Below, piece after piece: positions 1 through 8,725 of a stretch of DNA of 64,000 nt. Numbering within the stretch: the first letter of the stretch is position 1; the number at the start of each line of letters is the position of its first letter. The notes under the pieces are model-generated. The model searched no databases. It had not been told where the DNA came from and saw only the letters and a list, made by a program, of their open reading frames with translations. The DNA comes from Algibacter miyuki. GTDB taxonomy: Bacteria > Bacteroidota > Bacteroidia > Flavobacteriales > Flavobacteriaceae. The translations under genes were made by a program, and so were the position numbers. The stretch spans positions 998,501 to 1,062,500 of the forward strand of contig NZ_JAUFQP010000013.1 of the NCBI RefSeq assembly GCF_030409805.1, in the 5' to 3' direction.

Positions 1-1120
1 CACTATCATCTAAGCCAATTAAAACGTTGTCGCTATTAGGTACTTGAGCAAAACAACTAACAATATTACCATTTAAAGTTCTTTTTGTGGTAGACTGATT
101 GTAGCGAATAAAGGAGTTGTTAAAGTCGCTATGAAAGGCTAAACCGCCCATCCAAGTGCCCATCCAAATGTTTTTTTGAGAATCTTTATATAAAGACCAA
201 ATGGAATGGTTAGGCAGTTCGGAATAATTTTGTTGGTCTATTTGGTAAGTTATTTTAAAGTCTTTAATTAAAGTAATGCCATTATAAGTTGCTACCCAAA
301 TTCTGTTATTTTCATCTTTTAATAAGCTTCTAACTTGGTTGCTAGGTAATTTAAAAGCATTATTTTTTGTTTCTGAAGCGGAGTAGTGCTTTTTTTTATT
401 GTTAATTATATTGATAGAGAGCAAACCTTTAGATTCGTAGCCAATCCAGATGTAATCATCATCTATTAAAACAGACCGCACCATATTGCTTAACCCTTTT
501 GTTAAAAACTGAAAGGTGTTAGAGCCTGCTGTTGCAAAATAGATGTCTCCATCATTATAAAATACCCAAAGTGTTCCTTTTTCATCAATAGAAATACAAC
601 TCACACGGGCGTTTATATTATCCGTTTTTTTGTAAAAAGCTCTGTTTTTTTCAGGATCTAAAATACCAAAACCATGCTCATCTGAAAACCAAAGATCACC
701 TGTTTCATCTTGAAGAATAGAGGTGATGTTTTTACCAATATTGTTATCATGTTGATCTTTTATGGTATATCTTTTAAAATTATCTTCATTGGGATTATAA
801 TGGCAAAGTCCATTTTCGGTAGCCACCCAAATACGTCCATTATGGTCTTTATAAAGTTTGTTTATTCTATTTGTAGGCAGTGAAAGATCGTTATTTTGTA
901 AATGACTATAGCGTTTTGTTTTAATTGAATTGTAAGAGAAAACCCCATTATTTGTGCCAAACCAAATAAAGCCCATATCATCTTCTACAATTGAAGTTAC
1001 TTGAGAGTATGCTACACCGCCATCTGGGGTTACTTTGCATATGGATATGAAAGGATCGGTGGTAGCATGAAGTAGCACTGTAAATAAAAGATACAGTAAG
1101 GCGCAAGAAAAAAGTCTCAT
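1..1120 (-). CDS. Hybrid two-component system sensor, N-terminal periplasmic propeller (partial)
   Basis: About 373 residues are readable from the ATG at 1118-1120 leftwards, and the gene runs off the window edge. The N-terminus is a signal peptide (MRLFSCALLYLLFTVLLHA). It is followed by repeated two-component-regulator propeller units, seen as spaced motifs WFGTNNG, WVATENG, WFSDEHG, WVATYNG and WMGTWMGG. In Bacteroidota such proteins continue into a second propeller, a Y_Y_Y domain, a membrane segment, a histidine kinase, a receiver and an AraC-type DNA-binding domain, but those parts lie outside the window. The gene diverges from the PUL that starts at 1318. The usual role of such a neighbour is to sense an oligosaccharide of the cognate glycan in the periplasm and switch on the locus. 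The family call is firm for what is visible; the full hybrid architecture is inferred. Confidence 0.85.
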   Translation of the reverse strand, partial: MRLFSCALLYLLFTVLLHATTDPFISICKVTPDGGVAYSQVTSIVEDDMGFIWFGTNNGVFSYNSIKTKRYSHLQNNDLSLPTNRINKLYKDHNGRIWVATENGLCHYNPNEDNFKRYTIKDQHDNNIGKNITSILQDETGDLWFSDEHGFGILDPEKNRAFYKKTDNINARVSCISIDEKGTLWVFYNDGDIYFATAGSNTFQFLTKGLSNMVRSVLIDDDYIWIGYESKGLLSINIINNKKKHYSASETKNNAFKLPSNQVRSLLKDENNRIWVATYNGITLIKDFKITYQIDQQNYSELPNHSIWSLYKDSQKNIWMGTWMGGLAFHSDFNNSFIRYNQSTTKRTLNGNIVSCFAQVPNSDNVLIGLDDS

Positions 1121-1289
1121 TATAGGGTTGGTTTAAAAAAACTAAAGTACAAATAATATCAAGTTTAGGCTTTAAGTGTTATTAGTAAAAGCTAGTAATT
1201 ATGTTGTTATTTGGAACATTTGTATCCTAATGAAACATAATTGATACTAATAGGGAACGATAATTATAAATTTAAGAAATATGATGGGG

Positions 1290-1297
1290 TATTTTTG
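1290..1297 (+). promoter_or_regulatory. Possible -7 element ahead of the PUL
   Basis: TATTTTTG fits the Bacteroidota -7 consensus TAnnTTTG and lies 20 bases before the GH88 ATG, inside the 197-bp divergent spacer with the sensor gene. No clear TTG is present at -33 (the best is TTT near 1270), which would suit a promoter that needs an activator such as the hybrid sensor. This is a motif match only. Confidence 0.3.
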
Positions 1298-1317
1298 TTA
1301 ATCTAAAATTTTACTGT

Positions 1318-2514
1318 ATGAAACGGATTCCTATTTTATTACTATTTATTGTTTTGTTGCAATCATGTCAAGTCTCTAAAAACAAAAAGGCTGGAGATGA
1401 TAAATTAATTAATACCATATCAGAACAACTTTCTTATTTTCCTGAAATAAAAGATACTTTAGATCTTAAATCTTCTCGTCGAATTTTTCCACGAACTCTA
1501 ACGGCATCAGGTAAACTTCATTTAGTAGGAAAAAGAGATTGGACTAGCGGTTTTTATCCTGGCGTTTTATGGTACATGTATCAATTAACAGGAGAAAATA
1601 GTTGGAAAGAAAAAGCAGAATATTATACTTCCCAATTAGAAAGTGAACAATTTAATGACTCAAATCATGATTTAGGTTTTAAAATGATGCCAAGTTATGG
1701 AGAAGGGTATAAGCTTACTAAAAACGAAAAATATAAAGACGTTTTAATACAATCGGCAAAAACATTAATTACCAGATTTAATGAGAACGTTGGAAGTATT
1801 CGATCTTGGGATCATAATACGGATAAATGGGATTTTCCGGTAATTATAGATAATTTAATGAATTTGGAATTATTGTTTTGGGCATCTAAAGAAACTGGCG
1901 ACCCTGTATTTTATAACATCGCCGTTACGCATGCCAATACCACCATGAAATATCATTTTAGAAGTGATTACAGTTCGTACCATGTGGTAGGTTATGATCC
2001 TGAAACAGGAGAAGTTATTTCTAAAAACACACATCAAGGTTATGCTGATGAGTCTTCATGGTCAAGAGGCCAAGCTTGGGCACTTTACGGATACACCATG
2101 ATTTATAGAGAAACTAAAGATCCGAAGTATTTAAAACAAGCAGAACACGTGGCGAATTATATTTTAAACATAGAAAAATTACCAGAAGATTATGTGCCAC
2201 TTTGGGATTTCGATTTAAAAGATTTTACAAATGAACCTAGAGATGCTTCGGCAGCAGCTGTTATGGCCTCTGCTTTTTTAGAACTTAGTGAATATTCAGA
2301 AGATAATAGTAACACTTACATAACTACAGCTGATAATATTTTAACCTCATTATCGTCAAATAAATATTTTAGCGCAAAAGGTACTAATAAAGGTTTTTTA
2401 TTAGCGCATTCCACAGGGTCTAAACCAAAAGATTCCGAAGTTGATGTTCCGTTAATCTATGCAGATTATTACTATTTAGAAGCTTTACTAAGACAAAAAA
2501 AACTTGCTAACTAA
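1318..2514 (+). CDS. GH88 unsaturated glucuronyl hydrolase, lipoprotein
   Basis: The 398-residue protein matches family GH88, which removes the 4,5-unsaturated uronic acid left at the non-reducing end of oligosaccharides by polysaccharide lyases. Family features seen are DWTSGFYPGVLWY (about 74-86), a first candidate catalytic Asp at D118 (NHDLGFK), a second at D178 (IIDNLMNLELL), and the C-terminal ESSWSRGQAWALYG block. The N-terminus ends in the lipobox LLQSC (Cys17) followed by lysines rather than acidic residues, which suggests a periplasmic lipoprotein. It is the first gene of the PUL, 39 bp before susC. It shows that the substrate contains uronic acid and that a lyase acts upstream. GH105 shares the fold, but the overall pattern favours GH88. 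Confidence 0.9.
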   Translation: MKRIPILLLFIVLLQSCQVSKNKKAGDDKLINTISEQLSYFPEIKDTLDLKSSRRIFPRTLTASGKLHLVGKRDWTSGFYPGVLWYMYQLTGENSWKEKAEYYTSQLESEQFNDSNHDLGFKMMPSYGEGYKLTKNEKYKDVLIQSAKTLITRFNENVGSIRSWDHNTDKWDFPVIIDNLMNLELLFWASKETGDPVFYNIAVTHANTTMKYHFRSDYSSYHVVGYDPETGEVISKNTHQGYADESSWSRGQAWALYGYTMIYRETKDPKYLKQAEHVANYILNIEKLPEDYVPLWDFDLKDFTNEPRDASAAAVMASAFLELSEYSEDNSNTYITTADNILTSLSSNKYFSAKGTNKGFLLAHSTGSKPKDSEVDVPLIYADYYYLEALLRQKKLAN

Positions 2515-2550
2515 ACTAAACTAACCAACTAAACTAAAACTAAAACTAAA
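2507..2550 (+). repeat. CTAA-rich tract between GH88 and susC
   Basis: Eight CTAA units (starting at 2507, 2511, 2516, 2521, 2529, 2534, 2540, 2546) with irregular 4-8 base spacing fill the whole spacer from the GH88 stop codon to a few bases before the susC ATG. The tract has almost no G, so it would be an unstructured leader. It could be a slippage-prone simple repeat or a low-structure translation enhancer; the sequence alone does not decide. Confidence 0.5.
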
Positions 2551-2553
2551 TTT

Positions 2554-5496
2554 ATGATGAAAAAGCAACTATTAATCAAACCCATATGTTTGGCGTTTAT
2601 TTTATTTACCTTTTTTGGGTATGCTCAAAATAAAACGATAACAGGACAGGTTTTGGGTGAATACGGCGGTGCATTACCAGGTGTTTCTGTACTTTTAAAA
2701 GGTACTAACACTGGAGCAATGACAGATTTTGACGGAAATTTTACTCTGCAAATTTCGGGAGAAGCAAATACGCTTATTTTTAGTTACATAGGTATGGAAA
2801 CTCAAAATATCGAAATTGGTAATAAAACCGTTATTAATACGGTAATGAAAACCTCTGAAACAGCCTTAAATGAAATTGTTGTTGTGGGGTATGGGACTCA
2901 GAAAAAAAGTGATGTTACAGGATCGGTAGTGTCCGTTAGTACAGAAACACTTGAATCTCGACCTAGAACCAGTTTAGAGCAAATGCTTCAAGGAACAATG
3001 GCAGGTATGAATATCAGTGTTAATGCTTCAAATGCTGAAGGATCAAGTAATTCGATGTTAATTCGTGGACAAAATTCTATTTCAGCTTCAAATGGGCCTT
3101 TAATTATTTTTGACGGTGTGCCTTATGCGGGAAACCTATCGGAAATTAACCCGAAAGATGTGGGCTCTTTAGAAGTTTTAAAGGATGCTTCTGCGGCAGC
3201 AATTTATGGATCTAGAGGTGCAAACGGTGTTATTCTTATTACTACGAAAAAAGGTAAAGAAGGACAAATGACTGTGAATTATTCGGTTTCTACAACATTC
3301 AACCAACCGATAAATATTCCTAGTTTAATGGATGGTAAAACATTTTATGAAGCTAAAATAGGCAGAGGCTTATCAACTTCACTTGTGGAAGATGAAGGTT
3401 ATGCTGAAGGCAGAAATACTGATTGGGTGGATCTTGCTACAAGAACAGGGCAAACCTTACAACACGATTTGTCTTTTTTAGGCGGTTCAGAAAAAACAAA
3501 ATATTATGTATCGATGTCTTATTTAAATTCCGAAGGTGTTTCTCTTGGGGATGATTTTAAGCGTTATACTTTAAGATTAAATTTAGATCATAAATTATTG
3601 CCTTGGATGACGTTTAACACAAGTACACAATATGGTTATTATGACCGTAGTGGAAATAATGCGAGTTTTTCAACAGCATTTAGCATGAATCCTTTAGGTG
3701 TTCCATTTAATGAAGATGGTACTCAAACATTAGAAACTTGGGACGATGGTGTTTTTGTTGAAAACCCTTTAGCAGGATTGTTATATGATAATAAAGATAT
3801 AACAAGACGATTTACTTCTAATAATAGTATTTTAATAGATGTGCCTTTTATTAAAGGTTTGTCTTATAAAATAAATACAGGTTACGATTATCGTTCTAGA
3901 TTAGTACAAACTTACAGAGGAAGAAATACGCGCGCAGGTTTAAGGGTTGGAGGATCGTTAGATTTAGCTAATGAGTATGATGAAGATTGGCTTGTTGAAA
4001 ACATTATCAGTTATAAAAATACATTTGGTAAGCATTCTATCTTTTTAACCGGATTATATAGTGCACAAAGCGAATGGGCAGAAAATCATGATGTAAGTGC
4101 AGAAGGTTTTCCAAATGATGTGATGACGTATTATCAAGCCGGTAAAGCTAGTTTAATAGAGCCAACGGCTTCATATAATAAGCAAACACACCTGTCTCAA
4201 ATGGTTAGAGCTAATTATGCGTTTGATTCTAGATACTTGCTAACATTAACGGCTCGCCGCGATGGGTATTCAGCATTTGGAACCGATAGTAAGTTTGGTA
4301 TATTTCCATCGGCAGCATTAGGTTGGAATATTTCAAACGAGAAATTTTTAGAAAATTCTAACACGATAAATAATTTAAAATTAAGATTATCTTATGGTGA
4401 AAGCGGAAATGAAGCCGTTTCGGCATACTCCACATTACCAACGCTTTCATCTGTAGATTATGTAGATGAAAACGATGGAACATTATTCGGGTTTTACCCA
4501 AGTAGATTAGGAGATCCTTCTTTAGGTTGGGAAACTACGGTGTCGTTTAATGCTGGTCTTGATTTTGGACTATTTAAAAATAAAGTAAGAGGTTTAATTG
4601 ATGTGTATTCATCTAAAACTTCAGATCTTTTATTGAGTAAATCAATATCAAATGTTAATGGTACAGGTTCTATAACTCAAAATATTGGTGAGACTTCAAA
4701 TACAGGGGTTGAATTTCAAATATCAACTGTAAATGTGAGAAACTCCAATTTTCAATGGAAAACAAATTTTAATATAGCGCATTATAATACTAAAATTGTT
4801 AATGTAGGTTTAACAGATGTTGATGGAAACTATATTGATGATGTGGATAATGAATGGTTTATAGGGGAACCAATTAATGTTAATTTTGATTATGTATTTG
4901 ATGGTATATATCAAGAAGATACTGTTGGTACTCCACAAGGCGATGTGGATGCTGGAGATATTCGTTATTTAGATTTTAATGAAGATGGCTCTATAACACC
5001 AGATGATAAGCAAGTTATTGGACGTCAAATTCCTGATTTTATAGCAGGATTAACCAATACTTTTGAATATAAAAACTGGACGTTTAGTTTCTTTTTAAAT
5101 ATGGTTTCTGGCATTACACAAGCGAATGCATTATTATATACTCAAGATAATGATCTTAGAGAAAATAGATATAATGTAGATTTTTGGACTCCAGAAAATC
5201 TAAGTAATACGTACCCAAGAAATGATAGAACGGCAAGTGTAAATCCTCGTAGCATGGGGTTTTATCGTAGTACCGATTTTATAAGATTACAAGATGTAAC
5301 ATTGAGCTACCAATTTCCAACAGATGCATTGGATAAATTGAAAATTGATAACCTTGAGCTTTTTGCTAATGTTAAAAACTTATATACGCAAACAGATTGG
5401 ATTGGTTTAGACCCTGAGTTTTCAAATAGTTCATCTCAACAAACAGCAGTGCCTCAAACCACTTCTTTTTTACTGGGATTAAAAATTAGCTTATAA
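2554..5496 (+). CDS. SusC/RagA-family TonB-dependent glycan transporter
   Basis: The 980-residue outer-membrane transporter imports oligosaccharides using TonB energy. It starts with a signal peptide (about 1-25, ending GYAQ). Next come a carboxypeptidase-D regulatory-like domain (about 28-105, ITGQVLGEYGGALPGVSV), the SusC linker EIVVVGYGTQKKSDVTGSV, and a plug domain with the hallmark DGVPY and LKDASAAAIYGSRGANGVI. A long beta-barrel ends in an aromatic/hydrophobic C-terminus. Two adjacent ATG codons exist at 2554 and 2557. The gene sits 23 bp before susD, as expected for a SusCD pair that works as a lidded pore. The length is normal for the family. The transported substrate is inferred only from the neighbouring enzymes. 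Confidence 0.97.
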   Translation: MMKKQLLIKPICLAFILFTFFGYAQNKTITGQVLGEYGGALPGVSVLLKGTNTGAMTDFDGNFTLQISGEANTLIFSYIGMETQNIEIGNKTVINTVMKTSETALNEIVVVGYGTQKKSDVTGSVVSVSTETLESRPRTSLEQMLQGTMAGMNISVNASNAEGSSNSMLIRGQNSISASNGPLIIFDGVPYAGNLSEINPKDVGSLEVLKDASAAAIYGSRGANGVILITTKKGKEGQMTVNYSVSTTFNQPINIPSLMDGKTFYEAKIGRGLSTSLVEDEGYAEGRNTDWVDLATRTGQTLQHDLSFLGGSEKTKYYVSMSYLNSEGVSLGDDFKRYTLRLNLDHKLLPWMTFNTSTQYGYYDRSGNNASFSTAFSMNPLGVPFNEDGTQTLETWDDGVFVENPLAGLLYDNKDITRRFTSNNSILIDVPFIKGLSYKINTGYDYRSRLVQTYRGRNTRAGLRVGGSLDLANEYDEDWLVENIISYKNTFGKHSIFLTGLYSAQSEWAENHDVSAEGFPNDVMTYYQAGKASLIEPTASYNKQTHLSQMVRANYAFDSRYLLTLTARRDGYSAFGTDSKFGIFPSAALGWNISNEKFLENSNTINNLKLRLSYGESGNEAVSAYSTLPTLSSVDYVDENDGTLFGFYPSRLGDPSLGWETTVSFNAGLDFGLFKNKVRGLIDVYSSKTSDLLLSKSISNVNGTGSITQNIGETSNTGVEFQISTVNVRNSNFQWKTNFNIAHYNTKIVNVGLTDVDGNYIDDVDNEWFIGEPINVNFDYVFDGIYQEDTVGTPQGDVDAGDIRYLDFNEDGSITPDDKQVIGRQIPDFIAGLTNTFEYKNWTFSFFLNMVSGITQANALLYTQDNDLRENRYNVDFWTPENLSNTYPRNDRTASVNPRSMGFYRSTDFIRLQDVTLSYQFPTDALDKLKIDNLELFANVKNLYTQTDWIGLDPEFSNSSSQQTAVPQTTSFLLGLKISL

Positions 5497-5519
5497 TTTA
5501 ATTATATAAAAATAACAAC

Positions 5520-7154
5520 ATGAAAAAAATACTGATATTATTCACGATTATTGGTGCCGTTTTTATGAGTTCTTGTAATGAAGAAACTTTTTTACTTGAA
5601 GAACCTAAAGATGATATTTTTGCCGAAAACCTTTTTCTTAATTATGATGGTTTTGTAAATGGTTTAAATGCCTTATATGCCTTGGTAAGAGAGGATAGAG
5701 AAACGCAAAGTAATGTAGTGAGAGCCTCATTATGGCAAATGGGTACAGACAATGCCTTTGTAAATAACGGGGCGTCGCAATCCGATCCATTTAATGATTA
5801 TAATGATTTAAATTCTGAAAACAATCTAGTGTCTGCAAATTTTAATTGGCTGTATCGCATTATTAATTCTTCAAATTTAATTATTAACCGTGCAGAAAAC
5901 ACGCCTGTAGATTGGATGGGCGGAAGTGATGCTGGTAATTTAACAAATCAAAATAAAGTGATAGCACAAGCCAGAGTTATGCGCGCTTGGGCATATAGAC
6001 ATTTACGTTATGGTTGGGGCGCCGTGCCTTTAAGTCTTGAAGAAATTGACGGAACAACTTACCGTAATGATTGGGAACGAAACTCTATCGAAGAGATTAA
6101 TGCTCAAATGGAAATAGACTTAATATTTGCTACTAAAAATTTAGAAATGAAAGAGCAAACAGGTCTAGTTAATGCCGCAGTGGCAGGTACCATGTTGGCC
6201 GAGTTGTATTTAGATATGGGAGAAAATGGAAAAGCAGAAACAGAGGCCCTTAAAGTTATAAATAGTCCGGAGTATGAATTAATGACTTCGAGATTTGGAG
6301 TAAATGCTTCAAAACCTGGAACGGTGTTTACCGACTTATTCATGAACCCGATGCCTAATGATGGCAATAAAGAAGTATTGTGGGTATTAAATAATGCCTA
6401 TGCCGATGTCGTTGGTAATTCTTATGTAACCATTAAAAATATTTGGATTAGCTATTATTCAAAAGATTCAAAACTTAAAAAGTACAATTTAGATGTTTTA
6501 TATACTTATAATGGCGGAAAAGGTTCAGGTAGAGCTTCAGTAACCGACTCTGCTTTTGGATGGTACGAAGCTACCGATGATAGATACTCTGAGTATGCTG
6601 TGAAAAAAGAATTTATTTTCCCAACAGATGATACGGCTACAGCTTTTGAGGTTATTGGCTCTACTAATATGGATTATGATAATCCAGACGATTTAGAAGA
6701 TAATTTCCTTTGGCCATACGTAACAAAATGGACTTATAATGATCCTTTTGTTTTAGATAATGCATCATTATCAGGTCAATATAATGATCAAATGTATATG
6801 AGATTAGCTGAAACGTATCTTATTGCTGCCGAAGCTTTAATGAAAAATAGTAAACCAGATATTGCAGCTAATTATTTAAATGATTTAAGACGACGCTCAA
6901 ACGCATCAGAAATAGAAGCTGATGATGTAACCTTGGAACTTATTCTTGAAGAGCGTTCTAGAGAGTTAGTTACCGAAGAATATAGAAAACACACCTTGGT
7001 TCGTACAGGAACTTTCTATGATAGAACAGTTTTATACAATCCGAGATTAGATGCTACTAAAGTATTTGATTATAATGAGTATTTTCCAATTCCACAAGGT
7101 ATTATAGATGCCAACACGGGAGCAGAAATGGAACAAAACTTAGGTTATGATTAA
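5520..7154 (+). CDS. SusD/RagB-family surface glycan-binding lipoprotein
   Basis: The 544-residue lipoprotein forms the lid of the SusC transporter and binds glycan at the cell surface. The lipobox is MSSC with Cys19, followed at once by NEE. This acidic stretch resembles the lipoprotein export signal that sends Bacteroidota lipoproteins to the outer leaflet; other lipoproteins of this locus carry lysines there. The SusD pattern is clear: an N-terminal helical TPR part (NFNWLYRIINSSNLIINRAEN, ARVMRAWAYRHLRYGWG) and a C-terminal RagB domain (YMRLAETYLIAAEALM, NDLRRRSNA, LEERSRELVTEEYR), ending with FPIPQGIIDANTG. It is followed by an AT-rich hairpin before the first sulfatase. Confidence 0.96.
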   Translation: MKKILILFTIIGAVFMSSCNEETFLLEEPKDDIFAENLFLNYDGFVNGLNALYALVREDRETQSNVVRASLWQMGTDNAFVNNGASQSDPFNDYNDLNSENNLVSANFNWLYRIINSSNLIINRAENTPVDWMGGSDAGNLTNQNKVIAQARVMRAWAYRHLRYGWGAVPLSLEEIDGTTYRNDWERNSIEEINAQMEIDLIFATKNLEMKEQTGLVNAAVAGTMLAELYLDMGENGKAETEALKVINSPEYELMTSRFGVNASKPGTVFTDLFMNPMPNDGNKEVLWVLNNAYADVVGNSYVTIKNIWISYYSKDSKLKKYNLDVLYTYNGGKGSGRASVTDSAFGWYEATDDRYSEYAVKKEFIFPTDDTATAFEVIGSTNMDYDNPDDLEDNFLWPYVTKWTYNDPFVLDNASLSGQYNDQMYMRLAETYLIAAEALMKNSKPDIAANYLNDLRRRSNASEIEADDVTLELILEERSRELVTEEYRKHTLVRTGTFYDRTVLYNPRLDATKVFDYNEYFPIPQGIIDANTGAEMEQNLGYD

Positions 7155-7175
7155 TTTTAAAAAAACAGCCTCATT

Positions 7176-7198
7176 TTATTGAATAAATAATTCAATAA
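7176..7198 (+). promoter_or_regulatory. AT-rich hairpin between susD and the first sulfatase
   Basis: A perfect 9-bp inverted repeat (TTATTGAAT and ATTCAATAA around a 5-base loop) lies in the 59-bp gap after susD and ends 15 bases before the sulfatase ATG. There is no downstream U-tract, so it does not look like a strong intrinsic terminator. It could be a processing or stabilizing element that lets susCD transcript exceed that of the enzyme genes, as reported for other PULs. The stem is weak because it is AT-rich. Confidence 0.4.
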
Positions 7199-7213
7199 GC
7201 TAAATAAAAAAAC

Positions 7214-8638
7214 ATGAAAAAATTAAGTTCTACTAAGCTACTGTTTACCATTGGAGTTTATTTAATGGTGGCCAACGGTTATGCCCAAAAGAGTGCATCT
7301 ATTAAAAAGAAACCCAATATCATTCTTATCATGGCCGATGACCTTGGTTATGGTGATGTAGGGTTTACAGGCAATAAAAAAATTATAACACCGCATTTAG
7401 ATAACATGGCTAAAGAAGGTGTTGTACTGTCTAACTTTTATGCGGCGGCACCACTATGTTCTCCAACACGTGCTAGTGTTTTAACAGGAAGAAGCCCTTT
7501 CAGACAAGGCATATTTGCTGCGCACACAGGAGCCATGCGCCCTGGAGAAATAACAATTCCGGAGTATCTAAAAAAAGAAGGCTACCAAACAGGCTTTTTT
7601 GGTAAATGGCATTTAGGTTGGGTGGAGCCAGATAAAGTGGAGTCTAGAGGAAGTTATTCTCCGCCATGGCACCATGGGTACGATGAAACATTTGCAACTA
7701 AAAGCGCAGTGCCAACTTGGAACCCAACTAAAACACCAAAAGGTTGGACAAGCTGGGGATCTATGGATGATGGATCTTGGGGAGGCTCGATATACGTTGA
7801 AAATGGAACTCCTGTTACTGATAATTTAGAAGGAGATGATAGCCGTATTATTATGGATAGAGCCATTCCTTTTATTGAACAATCTATAGCTGAAGATAAG
7901 CCCTTTTTAGCAACCATTTGGTTTCATACACCACATGAACCAGTTGTTGCTGGTCCAGAATATTTGGCTAAATATCCAGATCTTCCTGAAGGTCAAAAGC
8001 ACTTATATGGTTGTATAACGGCAATGGATGATCAAATTGGTCGTTTACGTGATTTCCTAAAATCGAAAAATATAGATGAAAACACTCTTATTTTCTTCAC
8101 TAGTGATAATGGCCCTTCTGGTCCAATTACCAGAAAAGGAATTGCGTCTGCAGGCCCATTTAGGGGCAATAAACACCTGATGTATGAAGGCGGTTTACGT
8201 GTGCCTTCCATAGCATTATGGCCAAAGCATACTCAATCTGGGTTAGTGTCTAATTTTCAGTCATCAACAGTAGATTATTTACCAACTATTTTAGATATCC
8301 TGGATATTCGAGCAAAAAAGAAAATTCCTTTAGATGGGGTTAGTTTTAAATCGGTGATTTTAGACGGTAATTCAGAAGAAAGACAGGTTCCTATTGCTGC
8401 AGGTTATAAACGATTATATGGCGGTACCGATATTTATGCTTTTGTAAGTGGCGATTTTAAAATTTGTATTCCAAATAAAGGGGATAAGATGATGCTTTTT
8501 AATTTGAAAAAGGATCCAGGAGAAAATAATGATTTAGCTGAAGAAAATCCGGAATTATTAAAAAAGATGTCAGCAGAATTAGAAAAAGTTAAGGATTCAT
8601 GGCGCTTAAGTAACGAAGGAAATGATTATCAATGGTAA
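7214..8638 (+). CDS. S1-family sulfatase (arylsulfatase A-like)
   Basis: The 474-residue formylglycine-dependent sulfatase has a signal peptide (about 1-24, ending GYAQ). The metal-binding Asp pair is D42-D43 (MADDLGYGDVG). The maturation motif is C82-S-P-T-R86, which the radical-SAM maturase anSME converts to formylglycine. Other active-site motifs are GKWHLG (K131, H133), FHTPHEP (H238, H241) and TSDNG (D298, N299). It should hydrolyse a sulfate ester from an oligosaccharide in the periplasm. The motif set resembles arylsulfatase A / N-acetylgalactosamine-sulfatase-like S1 enzymes, but I cannot assign an S1 subfamily or the sulfate position. No maturase gene is in the window. Confidence 0.93.
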   Translation: MKKLSSTKLLFTIGVYLMVANGYAQKSASIKKKPNIILIMADDLGYGDVGFTGNKKIITPHLDNMAKEGVVLSNFYAAAPLCSPTRASVLTGRSPFRQGIFAAHTGAMRPGEITIPEYLKKEGYQTGFFGKWHLGWVEPDKVESRGSYSPPWHHGYDETFATKSAVPTWNPTKTPKGWTSWGSMDDGSWGGSIYVENGTPVTDNLEGDDSRIIMDRAIPFIEQSIAEDKPFLATIWFHTPHEPVVAGPEYLAKYPDLPEGQKHLYGCITAMDDQIGRLRDFLKSKNIDENTLIFFTSDNGPSGPITRKGIASAGPFRGNKHLMYEGGLRVPSIALWPKHTQSGLVSNFQSSTVDYLPTILDILDIRAKKKIPLDGVSFKSVILDGNSEERQVPIAAGYKRLYGGTDIYAFVSGDFKICIPNKGDKMMLFNLKKDPGENNDLAEENPELLKKMSAELEKVKDSWRLSNEGNDYQW

Positions 8639-8725
8639 ACCGATTTCGGTATTAAAATAACCTTTTTGACAACATGATTTATGCAAAATACATCGGATAC
8701 TTTAAGAACTAAACAATTTAAACGA

